From Dysidea avara (taxonomy: Eukaryota > Porifera > Demospongiae > Dictyoceratida > Dysideidae), in contig NC_089275.1 in assembly GCF_963678975.1 (NCBI RefSeq), positions 23,931,977-23,995,976 on the forward strand: DNA of 64,000 nucleotides. Reading direction: 5' to 3'. The notes below the pieces were generated by a model that saw only the letters and a program-made list of their open reading frames with translations, made no database searches and had not been told where the DNA came from. Positions 23,510 to 35,129 of this stretch are shown here, one piece after another (the stretch's first letter is position 1; every line of letters starts with the position of its first letter). The position numbers and the translations under genes were made by a program.

Positions 23510-23600
23510 AAGCAAGTGTTAATGGCCAACTCTGCTGCAGTTAATGTGCACTTGCAACCGAACTGCAGAAAACCACCTCATGATCTCTAGCCCTCATATG
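23510..23600 (+). repeat. Short duplicated block, copy 1
   Basis: The sequence around ggccaactctgctgcagtta and cagaaaaccacctc recurs at 24140-24240 with about 80 percent identity by eye. Function unknown. Confidence 0.6.
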
Positions 23601-23708
23601 TTGTTACGCCTATGCCTTTATTAATGTAATGTGGAGAGCTGTTGATTTGGAGCTCCACTGGTAAATAGTAACTGGATTGGTGATGATGACAGATGTGAGG
23701 TGCTAACA

Positions 23709-23727
23709 ATATATATATATATATATA
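23709..23727. repeat. (AT)n microsatellite
   Basis: About ten AT dinucleotides. Confidence 0.85.
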
Positions 23728-23780
23728 GCTGTTAAAGTATTGTCATTTGTTGTTCATAATGTTTGTTTTTGTTTTTGTAG

Positions 23781-23928
23781 AAGGGGTACAACCTGAATGC
23801 TTAGTGAAGCATGATGAAATTAACACACTTTGCATGCTTGACAACCATGAGGGTTTGAACTATTCTGAGCTAACTAAGTATTCAGCAAGTAAATATTACA
23901 GTCGTGGACAGTTAATAGGTTTACCACA
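23781..23928 (+). CDS. Putative isolated exon, unknown protein
   Basis: An acceptor with a strong T-rich tract (gtttttgtttttgtag) opens a frame of about 49 codons (motifs HDEINTLCMLDNHEG, KYYSRGQLIGLP) that ends at a possible donor gtatgt. The composition is coding-like. No family recognised and no partner exon in matching phase was found, so it may be an exon of the gene to the right or a decayed gene piece. Confidence 0.3.
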
Positions 23929-24139
23929 GTATGTATGTGTGTCTGCATCACCTTTTGTTTATCTGTGTAATAATACAAATAGACTGTAACATAACATAAT
24001 ACCGTACCATGGCTATGCTGTTACTGTGTAGACTTTGTGAGCATGTGTAATGTAATGTTGAATGGTATAGCTGGTGTATCGCTATGATCAGAATTCTGTT
24101 TTTTTTTTTGTTTTTTTTAAATTAATTTTATTTTAAAAC

Positions 24140-24240
24140 AGATGTTGATGGCTGACTCTGCTGCCATTAATGTGCACTTGCCACTGAATCCCAGAAAACC
24201 ACCTCCTGGTCATAGCACAATCCACCTCCTGGTCATAGCA
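24140..24240 (+). repeat. Short duplicated block, copy 2
   Basis: Partner of 23510-23600. The 22-base phrase beginning ccacctcctggtcatagcac is itself tandemly repeated once here. Confidence 0.6.
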
Positions 24241-24377
24241 CAATTAGAATTTGAAACTAGCATTGTACTGTTAATCGCAGAAAACACTTTTCAAATATTT
24301 CTAAAATTTTCCTTGTAATTCAAGGTTTATCGTACCCCTTAACGGGTGGGAATTTTACCTATAATGCTGTGTTTCAG

Positions 24378-24679
24378 CGCTTAATTTTAATCTGCCGAAT
24401 GCACCCGTAAGGGAAAATTTGGTCACATATGTCTTTGCTACTACTTACAGTCACTACTGTGTGGCAAAGGATGATAATAGCATGACCTTGCAATGGGAAA
24501 TAGGCAAAAAAAAAACAACTCCAGCTGTGGACCATTGCATTGTTATATACAGGAAATACACTACTGAAGTAACTACTACAGTAGTAAAGAATGACTACAT
24601 GAATTCTAGGTTAGCAACTCTGCAGCCAATAATGTTTGGCAAACAAGACATCCAAGATAATTATCACAAGAAACTTTAG
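24378..24679 (+). CDS. Putative terminal exon, unknown protein
   Basis: After a possible acceptor (gctgtgtttcag) the frame reads about 100 codons to TAG. The product is hydrophilic with aromatic-rich segments (motifs TYVFATTYSHYCVAKDD, DHCIVIYRKYTTEV). No family recognised. Splice phase does not match 23781-23928. It could be a decayed domain. Confidence 0.25.
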
Positions 24680-25300
24680 TTTAGGTTAGTTAGAGGCCGA
24701 GTGATATCAATAGTTTACTATCAAGATGTGTAATCACTTTAGATCTTGTAATAAAATGTTTGGTAAGCAAGCTGCATTGACTACCACCCAGCACTACTTA
24801 TTGTTTAAATTGGTTCTAATTGTCTACACAGAATGACAATAAATTTTTTTTTCTGCATAAAGTTAGCATATGATCTGCAGACAGTGATTGCTGGGACTAA
24901 GCACACTAACAGTATACCTGGGGGTTTACATCTAACCATTCAATTAGGTTTCTGTGATCATGTAGCCCCAATAGACAATTACTCAAACCCACAATTAGTA
25001 CAATAAGCATGACTGATTATTTAAACCCACAATCAATTATTTTATGCCACCATGTGGCAATGCTGTATATCTAGGGATGGCAGTTCTAAGTTTACACAGG
25101 TAAGTGTGTGTACTTATTTGTTTTAATCTGCCTGTATCCTGGGGTTACCATTCTAGCAAGTGACTCACGCTATCTTCATTAGGAATTTGCTAGAAAATAT
25201 ACTAGGGTAGCCATAACAATTAATACCCTTTTACAAAAATAAACACATTGCATCATGGTAAAAGTAGGTATTACTTCAACACTAACTGACGTATGTATGG
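24680..25300. other. No gene seen
   Basis: AT-rich, no supported features. Confidence 0.5.
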
Positions 25301-25304
25301 AGCC

Positions 25305-26030
25305 TTTATTTGTAGCTGAACTCTCTATAAGGTGATCTGTTTGTAGCTGATCCCTCTGCAGGTTGATTTGTTTTAGCTGAACTCTCTACAGGGTGGTTTA
25401 CTTGTAGCTGAACTCCTTACATTGTGTCTAGTTTCTAGCTGATGTCTCAACAGGGTGATTTTTTGTAGCTGAACTCTCTACAGGGTGATTTGTTTTTAGC
25501 TTATCTCTCTACAGATTGATTTGTGTGTAACTGATCTCTCTACAAGCTGATTTATTTGCAGCTGATCTCTCTGCAGGTTGATTTGTTTGTAGCTGATCTC
25601 TCTACAAGTTGATTTGTTTGTTGCTGATTGCTCTACAAGTTGATTTGTTTGTTGCTGATCGCTCTAAAGGTTGATTTGTTTCTAGCTGAACTCTCTGCAA
25701 AGTGTTTTGTTTCTAGCTGATCTCTCTACAGGGTAATTTGTTTGTAGCTGAACTCTCTCCACAGTGACTTGTGTGTAGCTGAATTCTCTAGAGAGTGACT
25801 TAATTGTAGGTGAACTCTCTACAGGGTGCATGACTTGTTTATAGCTGAACTCTCTTCAGTGTGACTTGTAATGTTCTGAATCTCTACAGTGATATATTTG
25901 TAGCTTAACTCTCCACAGGGTGACTTGCTTCTTGCTGAACTGTCTATAAGATTAACTGTTTGCAGCTGAACTCCCTACAGAATAACTTGTAATGTAATAG
26001 AATTCTATAATGGAGTAAATAATTAGCTGA
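25305..26030 (+). repeat. 31-bp tandem repeat array, second locus
   Basis: About 22 degenerate copies of the unit described at 12510-14190 (gtagctgaactctctacagg type). Copies become more divergent toward the right end. Confidence 0.95.
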
Positions 26031-26862
26031 ATGCTCTATTAGGATGACTGTTCTATTAGAGTATCTCAATCTCGCTTTTGCTACATGGAGTTGGCTTTCT
26101 AATCATAACTCAGTGGTTTGTCAACCAATTCTTCTATACTACTGCAAGGACTTTCTATGAAGATTATTCCAGCTATACACCGATTTTCAGCTCATTGCTC
26201 TAAGCGGTTTGCCTAGTAGGCATAATAACGAATACTTTTTTTTATTCATAAAAATCGATCGCGTAATTGTGATACAGGTTGGGTCTTGTTTCATATCTCC
26301 GTGGTCTTTGTCTCGATTCCATTCAAACCACCAAAAGCACTCCAACGATGGTTACTCCATCTACATAGCAATTTTCAACTCATTCCATGAAGCGGTTTAC
26401 CCTGTAGGCGTGACAACAAATTGATCTTGTTTTACGCGAATGATCGGTCATAACTCCTGAACAATTCATCGGATTTGCACCAAATGTCATGCTATGATTA
26501 GCCTTTGGACTCCCTTTCTGTGTGCTAACTTTGAAGGCGATCGGAGCACGCGTTTGCGTTTTATAGCAATTTTTGCAAGTGTGTGAAAACACGAAGGAGA
26601 AAAAAAAAACCAAGAAAAAAATCGAAACTTTGGGAGCTCATATCTCAGAAATGGCTGGAGCGATTTCCTTCAAATTTGGAATGTAGACTCCCCTGGCTGG
26701 TGGGCAACTCTGTAGCAAATTTGGTTCCAATCGGATAAGAGATCACCGAGATACAAAGGTGTGAAAATGACGTTTTCTTTCTTCCTGTCAATATACTCGC
26801 GGTGTGGCGCAACAGCTTCTTGGGCCGCACGACACACTACCGTGTGTCTTGATATAGCATAT
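26030..26862 (+). repeat. Tail of repeat family C
   Basis: Follows the 31-bp array with the same order as at 8215-8520: ctctattagagtatctcaatctc, then cataactcagtggtttg, then gtaggcgtgacaacaaattg, and ends near ggccgcacgacacactaccg. The 3' half (ggagctcatatctcagaaat, ggttccaatcggataagaga) has the look of a mobile-element body. A diverged copy of the region after gtaggcgtgaca is at 37855-38245. Linkage of array and tail at two loci suggests one element carrying internal tandem repeats. Confidence 0.7.
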
Positions 26863-27533
26863 TTTATAGATATATGGGCAAGTCATGTTTGTCCCATGTG
26901 TTCTATTTGAGTTCATAACTTTAATTCTTCTTGATGTTAACTACTTACCCACAAACACATTATATTTTTACCAACATGATAGGACAAGTATTACATAGTT
27001 TATTAGCTTCTATGCAGTCGAGCAGTTCTGCTGTTTAGTTAACTGTTGCTATATACATGCTCACATCATTTCACAAGATGGCATAAAGCTATGTACTTTA
27101 AAGAAACATGACCAACATGCATGAATTTAGGATGTGATGTGTAATGCTTGGTTCCCAATGCCTTAATTTAGTGGTTCTGCACATAGGGCAGGAGTATTCT
27201 ATATAATATGGTATGCATAGAGTTATTGTATGCATGAAAATTTCATTTTGGTTGTTCCTGTTAATAGCACACTGGTGTGGTGTACCAGCTTCCTTAGCTG
27301 CACAACATGTCATGTGTGTCTTCTTTAAGTTTCATCACAACCATATTAATTTTGTACTACGTGTGTACATTTCACATAAGATTAGTTTTGGCTTTTACAG
27401 AGAGAGTTCTATAATAATTAAAGGGTGCGTAATTTTATACTGTGTAAATCATTTAGCAAATTGTAATGGTACATACCTGTCAGATGGTGTACTTTGTAAC
27501 AGATAGTATCTTTAGTTGCTTATTAACTCCTAG
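26863..27533. other. Upstream region of the death-fold/ABCG gene
   Basis: No gene recognised. A short block at about 27265-27325 (ggtgtaccagcttccttagc) resembles the end of the family C tail. Confidence 0.4.
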
Positions 27534-27905
27534 CATTAACTTTTACTCTACTTGGGTGTTATGAAATGTACATCCTCACAAGGAAATTGGAGGAACGTGT
27601 GGAGGAAAAAGTGTTTACAGACAATTATGCCATGTTTACTAAAGTTCTTAATGTCAACACATTAATACCACACTTCATAGCAATGAGGGTTATCACTTTT
27701 GATGATGCATCTGATATCAAATCATGTAGTCAAGACCTAGAGAAGAAGAAGATTATGAAATTACTGGAATATATTGCACGCCATCTGAAAGCTGGACACA
27801 CCAATAGTTTTTACCAACTGCTTGATGTAATGAAGACACGTTGTACCATTTCAGCTGAAATGCTTGCTAATGAAATGGAGTCATCTGTAGTTAAATTATC
27901 TAAAG
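27534..27905 (+). CDS. Death-fold (CARD-like) exon
   Basis: The frame is open from a possible acceptor (ttaactcctag) and from ATG 27566, and ends at a donor (AAAG|gtacat) in phase 1. The roughly 113 residues show the helical pattern of a death-fold domain: LIPHFIAMRVITFDD, then IMKLLEYIARHLKAGH, SFYQLLDVMK and ISAEMLANEM. The GH-x-SFYQLL block resembles CARD helix 4. CARDs assemble signalling platforms through like-with-like contacts (established). It could also be the N terminus if ATG 27566 is the start. The phase fits 28224-28258. CARD versus another death-fold type is uncertain. Confidence 0.5.
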
Positions 27906-27974
27906 GTACATATATTGTATCATGACTTCACATGTTTTGCCCAGCATTATGTACTGTTTGCAACACTAATCTGT

Positions 27975-28035
27975 TATGTACGTACGTATATACACACATA
28001 TGTACATACGTATATACACACGTATGTACATACCA
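27975..28035. repeat. Low-complexity (TATGTACATACG)n tract
   Basis: Imperfect tandem repeats of tatgtacatacgtatatacacacg type in the intron after the death-fold exon. Confidence 0.7.
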
Positions 28036-28223
28036 TCTTCATCCTGCACTTATGTAGCATGCAATTTTCCACAACTAATATAAAGTTCATGAATTTAGGG
28101 CCCTACTTATCAGACCATTATATAAATTAGATGTGATATGGCAGTTGAAGTTCTTCAATCTCCTCTACTACATATTCATCAAACTGTTGTTCTGTACAAT
28201 AAGTATTCTTATCTTTCCTGTAG

Positions 28224-28258
28224 GATTTGATGGTGATATTGCTTCACAGTTTCATAAG
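28224..28258 (+). CDS. Short linker exon (death-fold/ABCG gene)
   Basis: 35 bases between tatctttcctgtag and gtaata. In phase 1 and out phase 0, encoding FDGDIASQFHK. Supported by splice signals and phase only. Confidence 0.4.
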
Positions 28259-28357
28259 GTAATACTTGAATATGTAGTGGCATTGTATTGTGTATCTATT
28301 TCTATACATGATTCAGTGCTTACTGTATATCTATTTTTCATACATGTACGTATATAG

Positions 28358-28436
28358 TCCATTTCACTTCCGACTGAAGTATCCCCTGGCATGGGTCATG
28401 CTCAGAGTTACTTTCACAGCATTTCTGAACCTACAG
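28358..28436 (+). CDS. Short linker exon (death-fold/ABCG gene)
   Basis: 79 bases after the acceptor tatatag, donor ACAG|gtagaa, phase 0 to 1, encoding a Ser/His-rich linker (SISLPTEVSPGMGHAQSYF). Supported by splice signals and phase only. Confidence 0.4.
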
Positions 28437-28529
28437 GTAGAATTTGTGCGTATATAAATAAACCTATGTTGAATGAAATGTTGTGGATCTAGCTAGATGT
28501 GTTTACTAAAATGTTGCAGTTGTACAGTA

Positions 28530-28960
28530 GGACATTGTGCAGAAAAACTGGTGTTATTACCCATGGCAGCAGGTTTGTTTTTCCACCATAAACACAAAAT
28601 TACAAAACACTATCACATGCTGCTATAAAAATTGTGATCAACCAGAGTTAAATGATCTGTTTTTACTGGTTGCTATTTCCAAGCTTGGTGAACCATACAA
28701 ACAGTCTGAGGCTTTGATAGAGCTGTGGCCAACCTGGGGATGGCTGGGTGTGGTGTTACACCCCATGGTGTTACCTATGCTGTAAATTTCATCCTAGCTT
28801 TACGTTTCTGTCATTTTTGATAGTTTTTCATGAGGTAGACTGTATCAGGCATGTACTGATAGGGATGTTGGTGGGCTGGAGTGACAGGGACAGTACAGGG
28901 TTGTTTTCAAAATGAAAGACAAGCAAATAGAAATGAGCTAGGCTGAGTTATGGATTATTC
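28530..28960 (+). repeat. Dispersed repeat family G, copy 2
   Basis: Matches 10985-11400 along its length (gcagaaaaactggtgttatt, agagctgtggccaacctggg). It lies in the large intron. Confidence 0.6.
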
Positions 28961-29039
28961 AGGACTTGAGGAATGGATGTAAAACTAGACTATGATACTG
29001 CTCAAATGAAACATTGTCTCGCAAGAGTGCAACTAGGAC

Positions 29040-29890
29040 CTCCTTTGCTTCACTATACTTTTTATTTCTAGAGTTTTAAGTTCGATTAGAGACCAAAGAA
29101 ATAAAAAGTAGTGAAACAAGGGAGATCACCTACATACATCTGAAGATACAAGTGGACGTAGACTAAGATAGTGAGTAAATGCCCATCTTCACCTTCCTTG
29201 TTTCACTACTTTTTATTTCAATTTTCCTAGTACAGTACTTGATTGTTTACTTTTTGTAACCGTATTATGAGTGGTAAACCAGCACATGTATGGCATTAAG
29301 AAAGAAAGGCTTTAGACTTATTGTTTTTGTCTGAATGCACGCCCCAACTATCACTTACTGAAATAACAAAGTGGACAATACACTTCATTTTCAGCTGTAT
29401 TCAGTCTGTTACACAGCATTACAAATAAAGAAAACTACAAGAAGAACCTCAATTCTGCCACAATGAAAACTCAGACAATTCCTGTTACAAATGTAGGGAA
29501 GCCATCATGTGGTGCTACCAGAATCAACACCTTGAGCTGTCAGCAAAGGTATTAAATGGGACACAATGAGGACACAGGTAATTCCATGAAGCATGCATTG
29601 TACATATTGTGGTATGACCTGTCGGGCTGAAGATTTAGCAATGAAAAATCAAGCCTGTAGCCTTAGCCGTTATTGACTCACACTTGTCTGAAGGAATATC
29701 AGTCAGTCAGACAGTCAGTAGAAAATTCCACTGAATAAATTCTTTTTTTTTTAAATTGTAGCAACCTATTGAAACCATTTCAGGTCATAATGAAGGCAAT
29801 TTTGGGCATGGTTTGCCTATCCAATACTGCCAAGGTGCCATGACGGTATTGTGAGGCTGAAAGTCCAAACCTTCATGATCCCTGATCAAA
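29040..29890 (+). repeat. Composite dispersed repeat family A, copy 3
   Basis: An inverted-repeat head (29057-29225: actttttatttctag / ggtgaaacaaggaag-type arms) precedes the common body (29235-29890) ending ccttcatgatccctgat. Same architecture as 4755-5850. Confidence 0.7.
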
Positions 29891-29998
29891 CTTAAAACCC
29901 CTAATTTTTCGTTGTATATACCTGTAACCTTTTCTGTAACATATGAACCTGTCCCTATTGAAAGAATGATGTAAATTAATGTCTGAATGCATGCCCAC

Positions 29999-30015
29999 GG
30001 GGGGGGGGGGGGGGG
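29999..30015. repeat. 17-base poly-G tract
   Basis: Uninterrupted G run. One of three long homopolymeric G/C runs in the window. Confidence 0.95.
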
Positions 30016-30019
30016 CTTC

Positions 30020-31362
30020 ACTCACCCATAAAGTGCTCATATGACATGAGAAAATAATATATAAGTTAGTGCAATTTTACATTTGAGCAGTACTGTACGT
30101 GCATGCAATTAGTCTGTAGAAGATTATATACTACTTTGTTAATACATTACTTATTTTGTATTAAAGGAAATGTGTTTTCGTATCAACCGGAAAAGAGTTC
30201 CACTGACTAGAAAAGGAGACTGAAAACAAATGAATTCTCTTCATAATTTATGACTAATACAGGGCATATTATAAGGATTGGTATCATTATTGTATAGGAT
30301 AGAATAATGCACATTTATTGTACATACTGCATACTTTTCCAAATGATGTTCAACTTCATTATATTAATATGAATTTCACGGTTACTATTAAATATAGAGT
30401 ATGACAAAACAATCTTGCAACGGTACTGCAGTTACAGCAAATGTTATAATAAACTGACTAATGTAATTTGTGTAAATGTACTGCTATACAAAAAGGTTAA
30501 AACTGCATGCCTACCATAACTCCATATATTCATACAATGTGCAAATGTTGAAAGTACAGAAGCTACTAAACTGTGACATACTGCATGTGTGGAATATTCA
30601 CTGAACATCTGAGCAACATGTGTTCCTGTCAAAACTACAGATAAACAGCTATACTCTTAGCTTCTATGGGTAGGGATGCACAATTTATTTATCAAGTACG
30701 ATTTAACCTTTTCTCACATTTTTCATGTACGTACACTGTCCTGTGTACACTTTCTAAAATTGATGATTTTGAGAAAATTTTTAAACTTGTAGAGATATGT
30801 GTGTGTTGTTGAGTTCATTTTTTTCTCTCTGATACTAGCAGCAGTGCTTGCCCTATTGCATAAGTTATGGATCTTGAACTCGTGTTTCTATTAAATTGAT
30901 AGCAAACTGAACAGCAACTAGTAACATCGCTTGTTCTGGGTTTTGCAAACCAGCGGACACCGACATTTGGTGCATAAAAAGTACAATTCAGTAAGAAAGG
31001 TTGAGAATACGTATCGCAGCTTGAAAAGACATTTCCTTAAAGATATAGCAAAAAATCTCGTAATTTGTAACATATTAGCCAATTTGCACGACAAGACGTT
31101 AACAAAAAATGGCGCAGATCTGGCATTTTCTAAGTGGTACCTAGCTTAGCATTTGTGGGTGGTTTGGTAGTTGATTCTTGGGTGTTGAAATTTCACGTTG
31201 CATACCCTAACTATGATTTGTTTTGCGACGGGGTGTGTGGTTTGTGCCCACATGCCTTATTTTTGCAGGCCCGATCACAAATATTGTTGCTGAATTATGA
31301 CAATTATGATACTCTTATCACTTACTTTGTTATTTTATATGTAAATTTGTTACAGTTTCCAG
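30020..31362 (+). other. Remainder of the large intron
   Basis: AT-rich. Frames at 30931-31149 are not supported as a gene. No other features seen. Confidence 0.4.
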
Positions 31363-31602
31363 AATGTGTAGACAAGATTTCTATTGCCTGTTTGGACCTT
31401 CATTATTCTGTACCCTTTAACCACAAGAAACACAAATCAGATTATGATGTCATGCCTATGGTATTGCCATCCATCAACACGGACAACGAAAATAATATTT
31501 TTGATGGTTATAGTGATGATTGTGGTGATGAAAGAAAAATGGCAGGTGATGTTGCTAATGAAGAAGAAACGATTGGTCCTAAAGTTACTAATGGAGTTGC
31601 AA
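31363..31602 (+). CDS. Acidic linker exon (death-fold/ABCG gene)
   Basis: 240 bases after the acceptor gttacagtttccag, ending at a strong donor (GCAA|gtaagt), phase 1 to 1. It encodes ECVDKISIACLDLHYSV and then an acidic, Asn/Asp-rich stretch (SDDCGDERKMAGDVANEEE). Probably the cytosolic segment before the ATP-binding domain. No known domain recognised. Confidence 0.5.
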
Positions 31603-31947
31603 GTAAGTGATTTATAACAAGTATGTGTTGCTTATATTATACAACTGGCTTATATCAAGAAAACTATAATGTATGTACTGTATATAGGAAGTAAATGAAT
31701 CATTACATAAAGTGTATTTCCTAGTAGTTAAGACACTACTAGCCTATAATACAACTGTTATGATGGTTTCTGTCTTCATGACCATGGGAACTTTTCATAC
31801 TGCACTGTACCCACCATAGTGTGACATGGTTACTTAGCAGAAGGATGATAGTGTCTTGATGCATTCAGTGATGTATCTACATAGCCAAACCAGTTTTGTA
31901 TACATTTAATTGGGAACCATATCATGTAGTACAGTAGTACTACATAT

Positions 31948-32360
31948 TAGGGATCATAGAGGTTTGCACTTTCAAAAATACATTTGACCAGAAACCAGCG
32001 TTACACCCACTACTACACTTTCATGATGCCTTAGCAATATTGGTTAGGTATAGTGAAGCCCAAAAGTGCCTTGATTGTGACCCAAAATGCTTCCAATAGG
32101 TAGCTGTAAATATTTTTTAAAACTTCTTTATTCACCGAATTTTCTACAGACTGATAACCAACTAACTAACTAATGTCTAAGGATGAATATACAGTAACTC
32201 AATAATGGCTAAGACTATGGGCTTGATTTTTTCACAGTTCTACAGTGCTTCAGATCAACAGGTGCCTTTTAGCATACCACAGTACATACAATGTGTGAAT
32301 CTTGGACTTGCCTTGTCCTCCTTTGTGTCCCTTTTCATTTTGCTGAGGTGTCAGTATGCA
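31948..32360 (-). repeat. Dispersed repeat family A, reversed partial copy
   Basis: The reverse complement matches the 3' half of copy 1, with landmarks tagggatcatagagg at the left, gccttagcaatattggttag, gctaagactatgggcttgat, and ttgtcctcctttgtgtccc at the right. Confidence 0.65.
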
Positions 32361-32436
32361 GTAGCACATTATAACACTGTGTAGGATTTACATAAGTAGT
32401 AAAGCAGTGTTTCACTGCTATGTACCTCCCCTTCAG

Positions 32437-32685
32437 CCTACAGTGATTATCACAAGGACATAGAGTCAGAGACTGGCAGCACTAGTAAGGTGTCCTCTGT
32501 GTTGTTTGATGAAGAATCAATGACTGTACCTGCAGTCGGTGATGTTGTGCAAAAACTTATTGGAGAACACTGCAGCAGAGATAGAAATATGACTTCCAAA
32601 TCCAAGGAGAAAGTGAAAGTGATACTGAAAGGAATTTCACTATATTTTAATCCTGGACATCTTGTTGCTATTATGGGTCCATCTG
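32437..32685 (+). CDS. ABCG-type ATP-binding domain, exon with start of Walker A
   Basis: Phase 1 to 1, acceptor ccccttcag, donor TCTG|gtgagt. After a polar segment it enters a typical ABCG nucleotide-binding domain start: VILKGISLYFNPGHLVAIMG, ending with GPS of the Walker A motif. Walker A binds the ATP phosphates (established). The next exon completes the motif. Confidence 0.8.
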
Positions 32686-33297
32686 GTGAGTGTATATATA
32701 AGTATATATAAGTGTATTGTGTGTTTGTGTAGGAGAGAATGGTACTTACATGTACATATATGCATACAGCTTATTTTGGAACAAATCTTTTGAGTAAATT
32801 ATCTGCAGGTAGAAGAAAGCACATTAGTCATTAACAGTGACACATTCAATAATGTTGTCTTAACAATTAATACCATTGTTTTTAGTTGCCACCGTAACTG
32901 CTTTTCCATTAGGGACCTATCAGAAGGCTAAAGCTGAGGAAGTCAGAATTTTGCAATCACAGTTGTAGAATTATTGGAAACCATATAGACAGATACAGAT
33001 AGTATAAACTGACTGTTTTATTAGGGTGACTGTACTATTAGAGTATCTTGATCTACACGTTATTGTATGCAGTGGATTAATTGTAATAGAAAAGCCTTTT
33101 GGTGGTTAAAAAAGCAATTGGATTTTGACTCCATTGCAAAAAATCTAGTACCCAATCCCACTTTGTAATCTCTATATAATAGCCATGCTTCATGAAATCA
33201 ATTATGGTATTTAGTTTTGTAAATATAATGTGAACGTTGAACCCTGAACTCAAGCTCATGTGTATATATCAGACAAAGCAGTCTTGCCAATGGTATA

Positions 33298-33336
33298 ACA
33301 ATTGTGGGCATAATCTACGTATATGCCCACAATTGT
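33298..33336. repeat. Intronic hairpin, 15-bp perfect stem
   Basis: acaattgtgggcata and tatgcccacaattgt flank a 9-base loop, 46 bases upstream of the Walker A exon. Confidence 0.8.
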
Positions 33337-33381
33337 GCTGTCTACATGATGTACTTACATGTGTACACTTATTTGCTACAG

Positions 33382-33443
33382 GTTCAGGCAAGACAATTTT
33401 TCTGGACCTGCTCACGGGTCACAGGAAATATGGCAACATAAAG
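33382..33443 (+). CDS. ABCG-type ATP-binding domain, Walker A exon
   Basis: 62 bases after ttgctacag, donor AAG|gtaaaa, phase 1 to 0. It supplies GSGKT, so that the joined motif is GPSGSGKT, followed by IFLDLLTGHRKYGNIK, the usual region after Walker A in ABCG (white-type) transporters. All invariant Walker A residues are present. Confidence 0.85.
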
Positions 33444-34085
33444 GTAAAAGAAAAATAGTATGGCATCAAAATTATATATAGATATATACACATATAATAT
33501 TTATTTAATAAGCAATTACTGTAATGTTGGTTCAACTATTGCATTTGTAAATCACACACTTTTGCTTTGCCACTGCTGACAATGTTGCCATGGTAGAACA
33601 TCTTAATAAGTCACACAGTTATCCTGGCCTAGTTAAAGCTCTATACTTACTGTGCCATTTTTCATTATGCGATTACATGTTTCGCACAACTTACGGCCCA
33701 TTAAACAGGGTCAGAAAACAGTAATCAGCATCTATAAATTTACATATTTTGATGGCACTTAACATATAGAAGTGGGAACTGTACGATGTACTGTGGTGTG
33801 CGACTCATGGTCCCTTACACTAAGTATGCAATACCCATTCATCAACTCATGAGTTTTTTATATTAATATTTTGAAAAACAGTATTTAAATTGTGATAAGC
33901 TAAAAAGGAAAAAGAAAAATAACTATAAAACTTAAATACGTTGGCCTAAGGTTTTCTCTAACTGAAAATTGTTTTGTAAGAAAGCTAACAGCACAAGATG
34001 TGGTTACTATGCAGAAGGTTATGTTACATATTTAAATGTACAATGTTTTGCATACATGTGCATATACATCTTCTCCGCTCCATAG

Positions 34086-34283
34086 GGCAACATATTTATT
34101 AATGGACATGGGCTGGATAATATTAGGGACAGGTATATAGCCAATACTGGTTATGTACTACAACTGGCAATACCTTATTATGAGGAACTAACTGTGAGGG
34201 AGAACCTGACACTAGCTGCCCAGATGAGATTGTCATTTTCTATGAGGGAGAAGTTTGAACGAATTGAACAAGTCATGAATGAG
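34086..34283 (+). CDS. ABCG-type ATP-binding domain, Q-loop exon
   Basis: 198 bases (66 codons), phase 0 to 0, acceptor ctccatag, donor GAG|gtaggt. It contains GNIFINGHGLDN and the Q-loop region TGYVLQLAIPYYEELTVREN, then an alpha-helical segment ending EQVMNE. In ABCG proteins the next exon should carry the signature (SGGE) and Walker B. No such sequence is found before the membrane exon at 36551. Confidence 0.85.
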
Positions 34284-35129
34284 GTAGGTATGCCTGTTAG
34301 GATAGCTGTTTTTTCTCAATAAACACATGCAACTTTGTGATTGCGTATCTTAGCACTTAATAACATTATATGAATAGGTCTGGACACCTTTTCTCAAAAC
34401 TAGTAAAGTGAGGAAATTCCTAAATGCAGTTAGATATGTAGTGCCTAAGTTTAGTTATTAATTTGAGACAATGGTTCTGTGACAAAATCTGTACAAAACA
34501 TTGTTTATAGATATGGCTATTGCAGTCATTTAACTTCCTAGTGTCTAAATGTAAGCTATGTATTTGTAAAGAAAATTTACTTCAGGTATTTGTCTGTTTA
34601 TTAGCTATCACTATGAGTTTCCAATGCCCAGAATATGCATTGTTGTGGGAAGCGGTAGTAATGTTACATTTGGTAGACACAAGGGGAGTAGGTGGGGATG
34701 GTGGGTGGCGTGAAGGCCAAGATCACATTTGGAGTCTTTATGTTCCCTTCTTTGCACTCAAATTGCTTGAAGAATAAGACTAGCTGGCTCTCCATGGCTT
34801 TACAAGCTCACTAAATACCATTCTTACAAAGCCATGGCCATTGAATGTTCACAAGAGAACCTGCTGCGGAAACCAGACTTACCAGTTTTGAAGGTTGGTT
34901 TTGCTAGTCTATTATTGCCTCAATCCTGGTGAGGTAAAAACTTGGAATTTGTGTGCATGGAAGCTGGATGGGTATTCCATCGTGATGTTGGCTTGCCTTT
35001 ATTCTTCAACTGTATATATCAGAAAAAATATGTACAAACAAGCTGTGTGGCCTTGAATTAAAAGGGCAGTTGTTTTTTAAATATTCACAAAAAGTGTTTT
35101 AGACTGTACTTTGCAGCTCTGGGTTTCAC

